In this document: positions 1 through 9,115 of the stretch, in pieces | Position numbering within the stretch: position 1 is the first letter of the stretch | How the letters are laid out: each line of letters starts with the position of its first letter | Source: Alphaproteobacteria bacterium | GTDB lineage: Bacteria; Pseudomonadota; Alphaproteobacteria; Bin65 | NCBI GenBank assembly: GCA_021776685.1 | Contig: JAJFFJ010000056.1 | Span: 1-58,246, forward strand | Direction of reading: 5' to 3' | DNA: 58,246 bases | Program-made: the position numbers and the translations under genes | The notes under the pieces: generated by a model | Told to the model about the DNA's origin: nothing | The model's database searches: none | Seen by the model: the letters and a program-made list of their open reading frames with translations, nothing else

Positions 1-908
1 CCCTGGCGACGCTGGCGCCAGACCTTTCCCGGTCGCGCCTCAAGAGCTTGATTCTGGCCGGCAACGTAACTGAGAGCGGCGGCCGGCGGCGGACGGTAAC
101 GGACCCGGCGGAACGGGTCAAACCCGGCCAGCAGTTTGAAATCACCGTGCCCGATCCGACGCCTGCGGAACCGGCCGCCCAGGCCATGCCCCTGGACATC
201 GTCCACGAGGACGCGGCGGTGATCGTCATCAACAAGCCCCCCGGTCTTGTGGTTCATCCGGCCCCCGGCAACCCGGACCGGACCCTCGTCAACGCGCTCC
301 TCGCCCATTGCGGCGACAGCCTGAAAGGCATCGGCGGCGTCGCACGGCCCGGCATCGTCCATCGCATTGACAAGGACACCAGTGGCCTGATGATCGCCGC
401 AAAGACACAGACGGCGCATACCGGTCTGTCTTCCCAGTTTGCCGACCATTCGATTGTCCGCGCCTATCAGGCGGTGGTGTGGGGAATGCCCCGTCCAGCC
501 AGCGGCCGCATTGAAGGCGATATTGGCCGCAGTCCCACCAACAGGAAAAAAATGGCGGTGGTCCGCAACGGAAAAGCCGCCGTAACACGTTATATGACCA
601 ACAAGACATTCGGAGACCTGGCCACCCTGATGACCTGCCGACTGGAAACCGGACGCACCCACCAGATACGTGTGCACATGACCCATATCGGTCACCCGTT
701 GATCGGCGATACCCTGTATGGCCGCGCACGCCGCCTTCCCAAGGCGACCGATCCCGACATTCGCAAGGTGGTCGATGGCTTTCCCCGACAGGCATTACAT
801 GCTGCCGAACTGGGCTTCGAACACCCGGAAACCGGCCAGAATATGATCTTCACGGCAGAGATGCCTCTTGATCTGCAAGAATTGGCGCAAGCCTTAGAAT
901 CTATCTAA
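1..908 (+). CDS. rluD: Ribosomal large-subunit pseudouridine synthase RluD-type, 5'-truncated by the window
   Basis: Pseudouridine synthase of the RluA/RluD family; RluD acts on helix 69 of 23S rRNA. The reading frame is open from base 3, so the true start lies upstream. The first visible residues (SRSRLKSLILAGNV) look like the end of an S4 RNA-binding domain. The catalytic motif HRIDKDTSG is intact, with the catalytic Asp codon at 369-371. The later RTHQIRVH and HPLIGDTLYG motifs, also typical of the family, are present. It ends with TAA just before rpoH, on the same strand. RluD rather than RluC is inferred from the S4 remnant, the motif set and the common alphaproteobacterial rluD-rpoH order. 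Confidence 0.9.
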   Translation, partial: LATLAPDLSRSRLKSLILAGNVTESGGRRRTVTDPAERVKPGQQFEITVPDPTPAEPAAQAMPLDIVHEDAAVIVINKPPGLVVHPAPGNPDRTLVNALLAHCGDSLKGIGGVARPGIVHRIDKDTSGLMIAAKTQTAHTGLSSQFADHSIVRAYQAVVWGMPRPASGRIEGDIGRSPTNRKKMAVVRNGKAAVTRYMTNKTFGDLATLMTCRLETGRTHQIRVHMTHIGHPLIGDTLYGRARRLPKATDPDIRKVVDGFPRQALHAAELGFEHPETGQNMIFTAEMPLDLQELAQALESI

Positions 909-1065
909 TTTGAGCCACAATCTACTGGTAAACCCCGTATTGCTTGAACAAAACCCGGAGAATCCCAATATGTCCTCTGCCGCCCTTGCTGACGACACCC
1001 AGGAGGGCGCCCAAAACACTGGGGATCCGGCGCCCGAGGGGCCGGAAATGGATGAAGGAACAAAG

Positions 1066-1983
1066 ATGACGAAAATGGCTTTGACGGCGACGATGCCGTC
1101 CATCCCGTCGATCGGCTCTGAAGGCAACCTGTCCGGGTATCTCTCTCAAATTCGCAAATTCCCGATGCTGGAACCGCAAGAGGAATACATGCTCGCCAAG
1201 GCCTGGAGCGAGCATGACGACACCCATGCCGCCCATCGTATGGTCACCAGCCACCTGCGCCTGGTGGCGAAGATCGCTATGGGCTATCGCGGCTATGGCC
1301 TGCCCGTCTCGGAGCTGATTTCCGAAGGCAATGTGGGCATGATGCAGGCGGTCAAGCGCTTCGATCCGGAACGCGGCTTCCGCTTGGCTACCTATGCCAT
1401 GTGGTGGATTCGCGCCTCGATCCAGGAATACATCCTGCATTCCTGGTCGCTGGTGAAGATGGGCACGACCTCGGCGCAGAAGAAACTGTTCTTCAACTTG
1501 CGCAAGATGAAGGGCCGTCTGAAAGCGTTCGAGGAAGGCGATCTGTCGCCGGAGAATGTCACCAAGATCGCTACCGAACTGAGCGTGACCGAAAACGACG
1601 TTGTCCAGATGAACCGCCGCCTGGCTGCTCCCGACCATTCGCTGAATGCGCCTCTGCGCGCCGACAGCGAGGGTGAGTGGCAGGACTGGCTGGTGGACGA
1701 GCAGCAGCCAGACCAGGAAACCCTGGTGGGCGACCAGGAAGAGCTCGACCTGCGCCGCAGCATGCTGAAAGAGGCGATGAAAGTCCTCAACAAGCGCGAG
1801 CTGCACATCCTGACGGAACGCCGGTTGCGCGACGAGCCGCTGACCCTGGAAGAGTTGAGCCAGGAATACGGCATCAGCCGCGAACGGGTCCGTCAGATCG
1901 AGGTTCGCGCCTTCGAGAAACTGCAGAAATCGATGAAAAACATGGTCATCGAGCAGCAGATCGAGGCGGACGCCCCCGCCTAG
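1066..1983 (+). CDS. rpoH: RNA polymerase sigma-32 factor RpoH
   Basis: Heat-shock sigma factor directing RNA polymerase to chaperone and protease promoters. Region 1.2 (LSGYLSQIRKFPMLEPQEEYMLAKAW), region 2 (HLRLVAKIAMGYRGYGLP ... FRLATYAMWWIRASIQEYIL), the RpoH box (QKKLFFNLRK) and region 4.2 (LEELSQEYGISRERVRQIEVRAFEKLQ) are all present. I chose ATG at 1066. GAAGGA at 1054-1059 is a strong ribosome binding site, and the 305-residue product matches the usual ~300. An in-frame ATG at 970, with CCGGAG nine bases upstream, would add 32 low-complexity residues (337 aa) and cannot be excluded. Two starts might both be used. There is no obvious terminator before the converging gene at 2004. Confidence 0.96.
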   Translation: MTKMALTATMPSIPSIGSEGNLSGYLSQIRKFPMLEPQEEYMLAKAWSEHDDTHAAHRMVTSHLRLVAKIAMGYRGYGLPVSELISEGNVGMMQAVKRFDPERGFRLATYAMWWIRASIQEYILHSWSLVKMGTTSAQKKLFFNLRKMKGRLKAFEEGDLSPENVTKIATELSVTENDVVQMNRRLAAPDHSLNAPLRADSEGEWQDWLVDEQQPDQETLVGDQEELDLRRSMLKEAMKVLNKRELHILTERRLRDEPLTLEELSQEYGISRERVRQIEVRAFEKLQKSMKNMVIEQQIEADAPA

Positions 1984-2003
1984 CCCTGGCCTAAGCTTGT
2001 GCG

Positions 2004-2819
2004 TCAGGTGGCCTTCGGGCCGCCTGCCTCGCGCATCGCGCCGCTAATCTCCGTGACAAACGCCAGCGCGCCTGGAATCGATCCCTGACCGGGGACCAGA
2101 CGCTCCGCAATCGCTGTGCCCACCGCCAGGCCGTCCGCCTCTCGCGCCAATGCACCGGCGGTTTCGACAGACCGGATGCCAAAACCGCAGACCACTGGCA
2201 AATCCGTCACCCGCCTGAGGCGCTGCAGCCGGGCGGCAACCTCAGCCACATCGGGCGCAGCGCCGCCGGATTTGCCGGGCGATGCGACGGCGTAGACGAA
2301 GCCGTCCGCTTCAAAGGTATCCCGCATCCAGCCAAGTTCACCGTCCTCCGCATGCGCGATCGGGATCAGCGGAATGCCATGGTCACGCGCCTGTCCCCGC
2401 CACGCCCGCCAGTCATCCCCGGTCGCATCGACGATCAGCGCGGCATCAACCCCTGCTTCCGCCGCGTCTGCGAAGAAGCGGTTCAGCGTGTGCCGGTGCA
2501 GCGTGTCCGCATAGCCCATCGCGACAACCGGGGTGCCCTGATTGGTCTCCCGAAATGCCCGCACCAGATCCAGCGCCATATGCGCGTCGCCACCGGCGGC
2601 GACGGCGCGCTGGTGTGCGCCCTTGATTACCGGTCCATCCAGCCAGGGATTTTTCGACGGCAGGCCCAATTCGATGATGTCGGCCCCCGCTGCCGGCAGA
2701 CCGCGCAGGAGCTCCAGACATCCATCCCGGTCGGGATCGCCCGCGGTCACGAATGCCAGCAAGCCTGCGCGCCCTTCTTGCTGCAGCATGGCGAATCGCC
2801 GATCGAGGCGGGCGCTCAT
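2004..2819 (-). CDS. Divergent tryptophan synthase alpha-like (TrpA-fold) protein
   Basis: 271 residues with a TrpA-type TIM barrel: LLAFVTAGDPD near the N-terminus, GADIIELGLP...DGPVIKGAHQRA, and the phosphate-binding end VCGFGIRSVETAG...ADGLAVGTAIAERL. The Glu of IELG and the Asp of LDGP, which correspond to the two catalytic acids of TrpA, are kept. Several near-invariant motifs are changed: PFSDP reads PSKNP, PDLP(P/L)EE reads VDATGDDW, the APTT turn reads AHAED, and GVTG reads GKSG. No trpB or other trp gene is nearby. It diverges from a CoA-ester lyase gene 77 bases away. It may be a remote housekeeping TrpA or a repurposed paralogue; sequence alone does not decide. Confidence 0.75.
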   Translation of the reverse strand: MSARLDRRFAMLQQEGRAGLLAFVTAGDPDRDGCLELLRGLPAAGADIIELGLPSKNPWLDGPVIKGAHQRAVAAGGDAHMALDLVRAFRETNQGTPVVAMGYADTLHRHTLNRFFADAAEAGVDAALIVDATGDDWRAWRGQARDHGIPLIPIAHAEDGELGWMRDTFEADGFVYAVASPGKSGGAAPDVAEVAARLQRLRRVTDLPVVCGFGIRSVETAGALAREADGLAVGTAIAERLVPGQGSIPGALAFVTEISGAMREAGGPKAT

Positions 2820-2896
2820 CGCCGCGACCCTGCCGCCGCTTGGCAGCCCCCGGTGCGCCTGCTAAACCCGCAAAAACCAGCAATGGAGACGAACCA

Positions 2897-3769
2897 ATGA
2901 CCGACCGCGCGATCCAACCCCGGCGCAGCCTGATTTTCGCGCCGGGCACCCGGCCCGATATGTTCCCGAAGGCGCTGAAGACAGGCGCGGATATCGTGAC
3001 CGTGGATCTGGAAGACGCGGTGGCGCCGGCCCTGAAGCCCGAAGCGCGGGACAAGACCATTGCCATGTTCGCCGAACGCAGCGCCGACGAGATCCCGGAC
3101 GGCGTCGAAGCGGTCGTCCGTATCAATTGTCTGCGCACCGCCGACGGCATGAAAGATGTGATCGCCGTAATCGACAGCCCCAATCCGCCGCCGGCCCTGA
3201 TGATGACCAAGGTCTGTTCGGCGGACGAGGTGCTGATCCTCGACGACGCGCTGGAAGAGGCCGGACACGCCACGCGCCTCCACGTAATTATCGAAACCAA
3301 TGATGGGCTGAATGCCTGCTATGACATCGCACAGTGCAGCGACCGCGTCGACTCCCTGCTCTTCGGCGGCGTCGACATCTCCGCAGAGCTTCGGGCAGAC
3401 CAAACCTGGGAGAACTTGCTCTACGCCCGCAGCCGCGTGGTCAATGCCGCCGCTGGCGCGAAACTGGACCTGATCGATGTGCCCTGGCTCGACCTTGAGC
3501 AGCCCGCCGGCATGACGGAGGAAGCGCGGCGCAGCAAATCACTTGGTTTCACCGGCAAGGCCGCAATCCATCCCAAACAGATCGCGGAACTCAATACAAT
3601 CTTCTCGCCTCAGCCGGATGAAGTAGCCAATGCCAAAGAGATCATTCAGGCCTTTGAAGAGAGCGACACCGGCCTCGTGGTGATCAACGGCAAATTGATC
3701 GAGCGGCCCGTGGTTCGTTCCATGTACCGTATCGTCGCTATTGCCGAGCAGATTTCGGCGCGCGGCTAG
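2897..3769 (+). CDS. HpcH/HpaI aldolase/CitE-family CoA-ester lyase
   Basis: 290-residue member of the citrate-lyase beta/malyl-CoA lyase superfamily. These are Mg-dependent TIM-barrel enzymes that cleave or form (3S)-malyl-CoA, citramalyl-CoA or related thioesters. Family motifs seen: RRSLIFAPGTRPDMF, the metal-binding stretch VTVDLEDAVAP, VRIN, the acidic loop VIIET, FGGVDIS and the C-terminal GFTGKAAIHPKQI. ATG 2897 is chosen because GGAG at 2885-2888 is well spaced and RRSLIF follows directly. An upstream extension would run over the promoter region. The substrate cannot be assigned. The next gene is an MFS carrier 37 bases downstream, possibly co-transcribed. Confidence 0.88.
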   Translation: MTDRAIQPRRSLIFAPGTRPDMFPKALKTGADIVTVDLEDAVAPALKPEARDKTIAMFAERSADEIPDGVEAVVRINCLRTADGMKDVIAVIDSPNPPPALMMTKVCSADEVLILDDALEEAGHATRLHVIIETNDGLNACYDIAQCSDRVDSLLFGGVDISAELRADQTWENLLYARSRVVNAAAGAKLDLIDVPWLDLEQPAGMTEEARRSKSLGFTGKAAIHPKQIAELNTIFSPQPDEVANAKEIIQAFEESDTGLVVINGKLIERPVVRSMYRIVAIAEQISARG

Positions 3770-3806
3770 TGCCGCTGGCCGCAGGGGACATCGGAATGGT
3801 CTCAAA

Positions 3807-5108
3807 ATGACCACGCGGGCTGACGCCCTGGAGGGCCGGTACGTCAAGATCACCGCCCTGGTGCTTGCCCCTTTCAGCGCCGGCTATTTCCTGTCCTACC
3901 TGTACCGGACAGTGAATTCGGTCATTGGCGACCTGTTGCGTGCCGAGTTCAGTCTCAGCAACTCTGACGTAGGCCTGATGACGGCGGCCTATCTGCTGGG
4001 CTTCGGTCTGTTTCAGGTGCCCCTGGGACTGCTGCTGGACCGCTACGGTCCGCGGCGGGTCAACTCTGTGCTGTTGATGATCGCCGCGACTGGCGCGACG
4101 ATATTTGCGCTCAGCACGTCGGCCGTTGGTCTGTTCATCGGTCGGGGACTGATCGGCATGGGCGTCTCCTCGGCGCTGATGTCATCTTTCAAGGCGGTCA
4201 ATCAATGGTATCCCGCCGACCGGTGGGCGGCGATGAATGGCGTCATTCTGGTGATGGGCGGCCTTGGCGCCGTGGTTGGCAGCGAACCGATACAAGCCGC
4301 ATTGACGGTAACTGACTGGCGCACACTGTTTTTTGCGCTGGCCGGAATAACGGCCTTCGTCTCACTGATGATCTTCATTGTCGTGCCGGACCAACGCCAA
4401 CAGGGCGAGCCGGAAACGCTTCGCGATCTCTGGCGCGGAATGGTCAAAGTCTACAGCAGCCGGGCGTTTTGGGGCCTGATGCCAATTGCGTTGACCACCA
4501 TGGGCATTGGCCTGGCGATCCAGGGATTATGGGCGGGGCTTTGGCTCAGCGATGTGGACGGCCTCGACGCGGGCGCCAAGGCGCGGATCCTGCTGTATCT
4601 CAACCTGGGCCTGATGGTGGGCTATTTCGGCACCGGCTTCGCTGCCCAATATGTCCGCCGGCTGACCGGCATCGGCGCGGGTCCCTTCATGCTGTTCCTC
4701 TTGCTGGTCTATTGCGCGGACCAGGGGCTGTTGGTCCTCAACATCTGGCCGGCAAACGGCGTCTTGTGGTTTATCTTTGGCTTGGTATCCGGCGCGGGGT
4801 TACTGTCCTTCCCCATGCTGGCCGCGGCGTTTCCGCTGGCGTATGCCGGTCGCTGCAACACCGCGATCAACCTGTGGATATTCGTCGGCGCCTTCGCGGC
4901 CCAGTTCGGGATCGGCGCCCTGACCGACATGTTTGAACGTCAGCCAAATGGCGCCTACGCGCCTGAAGCCTACCAAACCGCATTCGGCGTCGTTTTAGCC
5001 ATTCAAGTCCTGTCCCTGGTCTGGTACCTCCTGATCTACCGGAGTGGACCAAACATCTCCGGATCGAGCTCCGACGACGCATCGTCCAACAAGACCGAGA
5101 CCGCCTGA
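3807..5108 (+). CDS. Major facilitator superfamily transporter
   Basis: 433 residues with about twelve hydrophobic segments. The loop 2-3 signature reads GLLLDRYGPRRV, close to the MFS consensus G-x3-D-R-x-G-R-R. A second hydrophobic bundle begins near residue 225 after a charged linker (DQRQQGEPETLRDLWRGM). The tail is hydrophilic and Ser/Asp-rich. I start at ATG 3807; the frame is open from 3741 but overlaps the lyase and lacks a better start. It sits between a CoA-ester lyase and a Gfo/Idh/MocA oxidoreductase, so an organic acid substrate is plausible but unproven. Confidence 0.85.
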   Translation: MTTRADALEGRYVKITALVLAPFSAGYFLSYLYRTVNSVIGDLLRAEFSLSNSDVGLMTAAYLLGFGLFQVPLGLLLDRYGPRRVNSVLLMIAATGATIFALSTSAVGLFIGRGLIGMGVSSALMSSFKAVNQWYPADRWAAMNGVILVMGGLGAVVGSEPIQAALTVTDWRTLFFALAGITAFVSLMIFIVVPDQRQQGEPETLRDLWRGMVKVYSSRAFWGLMPIALTTMGIGLAIQGLWAGLWLSDVDGLDAGAKARILLYLNLGLMVGYFGTGFAAQYVRRLTGIGAGPFMLFLLLVYCADQGLLVLNIWPANGVLWFIFGLVSGAGLLSFPMLAAAFPLAYAGRCNTAINLWIFVGAFAAQFGIGALTDMFERQPNGAYAPEAYQTAFGVVLAIQVLSLVWYLLIYRSGPNISGSSSDDASSNKTETA

Positions 5109-5122
5109 ATGAGACAAATACG

Positions 5123-6109
5123 ATGAGCGACAAGGTCAAGGTCGCCGTGGTCGGTGTGGGGTATTTCGGCAATCTTCATGCCCAGAAGTTCGCCGCCTGC
5201 CAGGAGGCGGACCTGATTGCAGTATGCGATACCGACCCGGACAGGGCCGCAACAGCCGCTCAATCACACAATTCCCGGGCCGTGGCGGACTTTCGCGACA
5301 TCATCGACGAAGTCGACGCCGTCAGCATCGTTGTGCCCACCACCGCTCACTTCGAGGTGGCACGCATCTTCTTGGAAGCGGGCAAGGACGTGCTGATCGA
5401 AAAACCGATCTGCGAGACCCTGGAACAGTGCGACGCCCTGATTGAGATCGCCCGGGCCAAGGATCTGATCCTGCAGGTGGGGCATCTGGAGCGGTTCAGC
5501 CCCGCGATCAAAGCGATCAAGGAGGAAGTGGGCGTACCCGGCTATATCGAAAGCGCGCGCATATCGCCTTTCCGCGGCCGCGGTGCCGACACCACGGTCA
5601 TCCTGGACATGATGATCCATGATCTGGACCATGTGGTTTCCATCGCCGGTGCACCGCTGGAAAGCATTGATGCCGTGGGCGTGCCCGTGGCGACGCCGGA
5701 AGAAGACATCGCCAACGCCCGGCTGCGCTTCGCCAATGGCTGCGTCGCGACGGTGACAGCCAGCCGCATCAGCTGGGGGATCAAACGCAACCTGCGGGTC
5801 TTCCAGCGCGACGCCTACATTGTCGCCGACTTCGCGGAAAACAAGATGGTGGTGATGCGCAAGGTCGGCACTGGCGACGGTCCGATGACGTTCAGCGCCG
5901 AAGAAAAAACCTTCGACCAGGTCGACTTGCTGCAATTGCAGGCCGACGCCTTCGTCAAATCCGTCCGTGACCGGACGCCACCGATTGTTTCCGGCGCCGA
6001 TGTGCGCCCGGTTTTGGAAGCAGCCCTCTTGATCACCAATCAGCTGCGCACCTGGCGCAGCAACGTATTGGACAACAACACCACCGCGACCCTGCCGTCC
6101 CGCTGGTAG
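5123..6109 (+). CDS. Gfo/Idh/MocA-family NAD(P)-dependent oxidoreductase
   Basis: 328 residues. The N-terminal Rossmann fold begins VKVAVVGVGYFGNLHAQKF. The family EKP motif appears as DVLIEKPIC, followed by LQVGHLERFSPA and the catalytic-region D-x3-HDLDH (DMMIHDLDHV). The C-terminal half is the usual open beta-sheet domain. Such enzymes oxidise sugars, inositols or sugar nucleotides. Relatives in alphaproteobacteria occur in the lpx (lipid A) region, but no lpx gene is visible here. ATG 5123 lies 14 bases after the MFS gene stop, so the two are probably in one transcript. Confidence 0.87.
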   Translation: MSDKVKVAVVGVGYFGNLHAQKFAACQEADLIAVCDTDPDRAATAAQSHNSRAVADFRDIIDEVDAVSIVVPTTAHFEVARIFLEAGKDVLIEKPICETLEQCDALIEIARAKDLILQVGHLERFSPAIKAIKEEVGVPGYIESARISPFRGRGADTTVILDMMIHDLDHVVSIAGAPLESIDAVGVPVATPEEDIANARLRFANGCVATVTASRISWGIKRNLRVFQRDAYIVADFAENKMVVMRKVGTGDGPMTFSAEEKTFDQVDLLQLQADAFVKSVRDRTPPIVSGADVRPVLEAALLITNQLRTWRSNVLDNNTTATLPSRW

Positions 6110-6168
6110 CGCGGCAGGCAGAACCGGCTATTCGGCAAAAATCAGCGAAACTTCAATTCCGCAGGCGG

Positions 6169-6780
6169 TCAGCCGCGAATATCCCACCAGATGATCGAAA
6201 CCCTCAGGCCTGCCCGCCGGGCTGCTGGATGATTTGACATGAAGGTGCGGCCAGTGCTCAGCGCTTTACCATCTGCCTTGCCAAGCTTCTCCGGCCAGTT
6301 GAGTCGAAGGATCAGATCACGCCCTGCAGAATGATTGCGGGGCGGCTGCACGGTACCACCGCCGTCGCGGCCGAATGTAGAAACCGGCACCGGCTTGCCA
6401 AAGATTTTCTGCACCTGGGCCAGACCGGTGCCGACCCGGATGCCCTGCACCGTCCGCCACTGGCTACGGCTGCGGCTGACGATCACCCACTGCACGCGAT
6501 CGCTGCCCTCGCGAAAATAAACCTCGACCTCATTGCGGGTGCCCGCGTTGATCACCGCGCCCCGCTGTTTCGGCAGATCGCCATGGGGCGGCTGCAGCTG
6601 TTTCACCTGAACATGGCGGCGGCCGTAGATGCGGATCAGGTCTTTCAGCGTGGTCCGGGCGGTAATCGGGCCAAAGCTTTTGCCCGGCACGATCAGAAAA
6701 CTCTTCTCACTGGCAGCCTGGGTGGCGGGTGTGGCTGACACGACCAAGAGGGCCGTCAGGACGGGGATGAACAAACGCAT
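6169..6780 (-). CDS. Hypothetical secreted protein
   Basis: 203 residues with an N-terminal signal peptide (MRLFIPVLTALLVVSATPATQA, cleavage likely after AQA-A). The mature part is basic and looks like a compact beta-rich domain. It has conserved-looking segments SFGPITARTTLKDLIRIYG and GIRVGTGLAQVQKIFGKP. The two KDLxxxYG/VQKIFG segments look like a duplicated motif also seen in other periplasmic proteins, but I do not recognise a named family. It converges with the oxidoreductase at 6109. Periplasmic location is inferred from the signal peptide. Confidence 0.75.
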   Translation of the reverse strand: MRLFIPVLTALLVVSATPATQAASEKSFLIVPGKSFGPITARTTLKDLIRIYGRRHVQVKQLQPPHGDLPKQRGAVINAGTRNEVEVYFREGSDRVQWVIVSRSRSQWRTVQGIRVGTGLAQVQKIFGKPVPVSTFGRDGGGTVQPPRNHSAGRDLILRLNWPEKLGKADGKALSTGRTFMSNHPAARRAGLRVSIIWWDIRG

Positions 6781-6886
6781 CTATGTAATCCTTGGTAAAT
6801 TGCAGGATGAACAGCTCGGGCGAAAACGCCAACGTTATGGAGACACTGCAGGCGAATCGGGGCGATTTTAGGGTCTACAGGTAAAA

Positions 6887-7756
6887 TCAGGCCGCCGCCA
6901 GCTGGTCCCGAAAGAAGGCAACATTTGTGACAAGTCCTGGCAGAAGCCATTGAAACAGGCGAACCACCTCAAGCACTTCCTCATCGGCAGAAGCTGCGGC
7001 CGCTGCGCGGCGCAGCGCATCCCCCGAAAGCCCCCCGGGGTTGGGCAGTCTACGTGCGAGATCCTCGGCGCGGGCATGAACGGTCGCCACAAGCGGCTCA
7101 TATTCCGCCGACTGCACGACGGACTTCAAGTCACTCCAGGCCAGCGCGAAATAGGCTGGCCAACGGGCAAAGGCGCGATAGTCGGTGTTGACGAAGGGAA
7201 GCCCCAGCGTCGCCATCACGTCGTCATAGACTGCCTGGGTCTCCCCGGTGCCATGGTGATATTCCATCAGCACGAAGGGCACGGAAACATTCGGTGCGTG
7301 GCGACCGGTGAAGGGCGTCGCTGCGTCGTCCGCACCTACCTGACCATCTTCGAGCAGAAGGCGGGTCAGGGTCGCCAGCATCAGGTAGGGGAAGTTGCCG
7401 TGGGAAAAAACCTCAACGGTTTCGGAAATCGCCTGCCGCTCAAGTGGCGCAAAGCCCGCAGCTGCCAACCGTTCTGAGACAGGCGGCGGCGCAAGGGTTC
7501 GTGCCTGCTCTTCCGCAAATGTCCTGAGGTCTGCGCAGGCCGCCACCCATTCTTCCGACGCACACAATTCGCGGGCGCTGGCCCAGAGCACATCGAAGAA
7601 ATCGCGATAGTGGGCAAAGGCCATCGTGACCACGCCCATCCACGGCACCTGAAACACCGCTTTCATGTCTTCATAGCGGGTGCGCAGATCCGCGTCGGCG
7701 AGATATTCCGGCACCGGGCGGACTGGCGGCAGGGGATCCGGTTTCAGACGTTGCAT
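6887..7756 (-). CDS. DehI-type haloacid dehalogenase homologue
   Basis: 289 residues resembling group I (DehI) alpha-haloacid dehalogenases, which hydrolyse both D- and L-2-halocarboxylic acids. These proteins are built from two tandem helical repeats, and two are visible here: PEYLADADLRTRYEDMKAVFQVPWMGVVTMAFAHY near the N-terminus and YDDVMATLGLPFVNTDYRAFARWPAYFALAW in the second half. The Asp of NTDYRAFA lies where the water-activating Asp is expected, though I cannot align it rigorously. It diverges from a ferredoxin reductase-like gene at 7892. Activity on haloacids is an inference from fold only. Confidence 0.7.
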   Translation of the reverse strand: MQRLKPDPLPPVRPVPEYLADADLRTRYEDMKAVFQVPWMGVVTMAFAHYRDFFDVLWASARELCASEEWVAACADLRTFAEEQARTLAPPPVSERLAAAGFAPLERQAISETVEVFSHGNFPYLMLATLTRLLLEDGQVGADDAATPFTGRHAPNVSVPFVLMEYHHGTGETQAVYDDVMATLGLPFVNTDYRAFARWPAYFALAWSDLKSVVQSAEYEPLVATVHARAEDLARRLPNPGGLSGDALRRAAAAASADEEVLEVVRLFQWLLPGLVTNVAFFRDQLAAA

Positions 7757-7891
7757 GCTGGATAAACCAAAGGGGAGCTCCTCGCGCTTTTCGCCTGTTT
7801 AGACCGGCCGACGGCATCCGTCGAGCCGCCCTTGGCGCAACCCCGCGCAATTGTGTAGAAGACGAAAGAGACACCCCGGGAGGTCAGGTCG

Positions 7892-9115
7892 ATGAGTGAG
7901 GATTGTTTTGTCATTGTGGGCGCGGGTCATGCCGGTGGCCGGGCTGCGCAGGCCCTGCGCGCCGCCGGCTTCGATGGTCGCGTGGTCCTTGTAGGCGAGG
8001 AAGCGCATGTGCCCTACGAGCGGCCGCCGCTCTCCAAAGAGCTGATCGTCACCGACGCTGGTCTGGAAAAGGTCCGCCTGCATGAGGCCGACTGGTATGG
8101 GGAGCAGAAGATCGAATTGATCACCGGCAATCCCGCAACCGCCCTTGACCCCGACACCCATACAGTCACGCTGGCAGACGGAGCCACCCTGCCATTCACC
8201 AAATGTATGCTGACCACCGGCGCCCGGGTCCGTGAACTGCCCTTGAAGGGCGCGGATCAGGACGGCGTTTTCTATCTGCGCACCATGGACGACAGCGAAG
8301 CGATCCGCAGCCGTCTGGGTGAAGGCGTGAAGGTCGTCGTCATAGGCGGTGGTTTCATTGGACTGGAGATGGCCGGCAGCGCCTGCAAACTCGGCTGCAA
8401 TGTGAGCGTGCTGGAGGTTGCCGACCGGCTGATGGGCCGGAGCGTCGCGCCGGAGATCGGCGAGTGGTTTGCCGCAATGCACCGGGACCGCGGCGTCAAT
8501 CTGCGCCTGGGCGTGGGAATTGACCATATCGAAGGCGACGGGAAGGTCTCCGGCGTCCGGCTTAGTGATGGAGAAACCGTCGCCGCCGATATCGTCGTCA
8601 TCGGCGTCGGTATCATTCCAAACGTCGAATTGGCGGATGCCGCCGGCCTGACCATAGACAATGGGATTGTCGTGGATGGGCAGGGGCGGACGTCCCACCC
8701 GGATATTTTTTCCGCCGGCGATGTCGCCAACCAACCGAACGCCTTCACCGGCCGGCGCCTTCGCCTGGAGAGCTATCAGAATGCGCAGGACCAGGCCCAG
8801 GCGGTCGCCCGCAACATGATGGGCGGAGATGAGACCTATGAGGATTCCCTGTGGGTCTGGTCGGACCAGCACGATGTCAACTTGCAGATGACCGGCGTGC
8901 CGGATGGGTGGGACGAGCTGGTCTGGCGGGGCGATGTGGACAGCGGCAGCTTTATGGTCTTTTACCTGAAGGCCGGCCATATCGTTGCAGTCAACACGAT
9001 CAACAACGGCCGCGAGATGCGCCCGGCCCAACGGCTGATGCAGAGCGGCAAGACATTTACCGCCGCAGAGCTGTCCGATCCGGAGGTCAAACTGCTCAAG
9101 CTGGCCAAATCCTGA
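7892..9115 (+). CDS. NAD(P)H:ferredoxin/rubredoxin reductase-like FAD flavoprotein
   Basis: 407 residues of the putidaredoxin reductase/ThcD type, which pass electrons from NAD(P)H to a [2Fe-2S] ferredoxin or rubredoxin for oxygenases such as cytochrome P450. FAD-binding GAGHAGGRAAQALR lies near residue 10, the NAD-binding fold VVVIGGGFIGLEMAG near 150, and the second FAD motif HPDIFSAGDVA near 270. The last ~80 residues are the reductase C-terminal domain (LWVWSDQHDVNLQMTG). GGGAGG lies upstream of ATG 7892. No ferredoxin or oxygenase gene lies beside it, so its partner is not visible. Confidence 0.9.
   Translation: MSEDCFVIVGAGHAGGRAAQALRAAGFDGRVVLVGEEAHVPYERPPLSKELIVTDAGLEKVRLHEADWYGEQKIELITGNPATALDPDTHTVTLADGATLPFTKCMLTTGARVRELPLKGADQDGVFYLRTMDDSEAIRSRLGEGVKVVVIGGGFIGLEMAGSACKLGCNVSVLEVADRLMGRSVAPEIGEWFAAMHRDRGVNLRLGVGIDHIEGDGKVSGVRLSDGETVAADIVVIGVGIIPNVELADAAGLTIDNGIVVDGQGRTSHPDIFSAGDVANQPNAFTGRRLRLESYQNAQDQAQAVARNMMGGDETYEDSLWVWSDQHDVNLQMTGVPDGWDELVWRGDVDSGSFMVFYLKAGHIVAVNTINNGREMRPAQRLMQSGKTFTAAELSDPEVKLLKLAKS

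Noticed and set aside
910-941. TTGAG...CCCCGTAT as a sigma-32 promoter for rpoH
   Set aside because: The spacer is 18 bases, too long for sigma-32, and the -10 match is partial.
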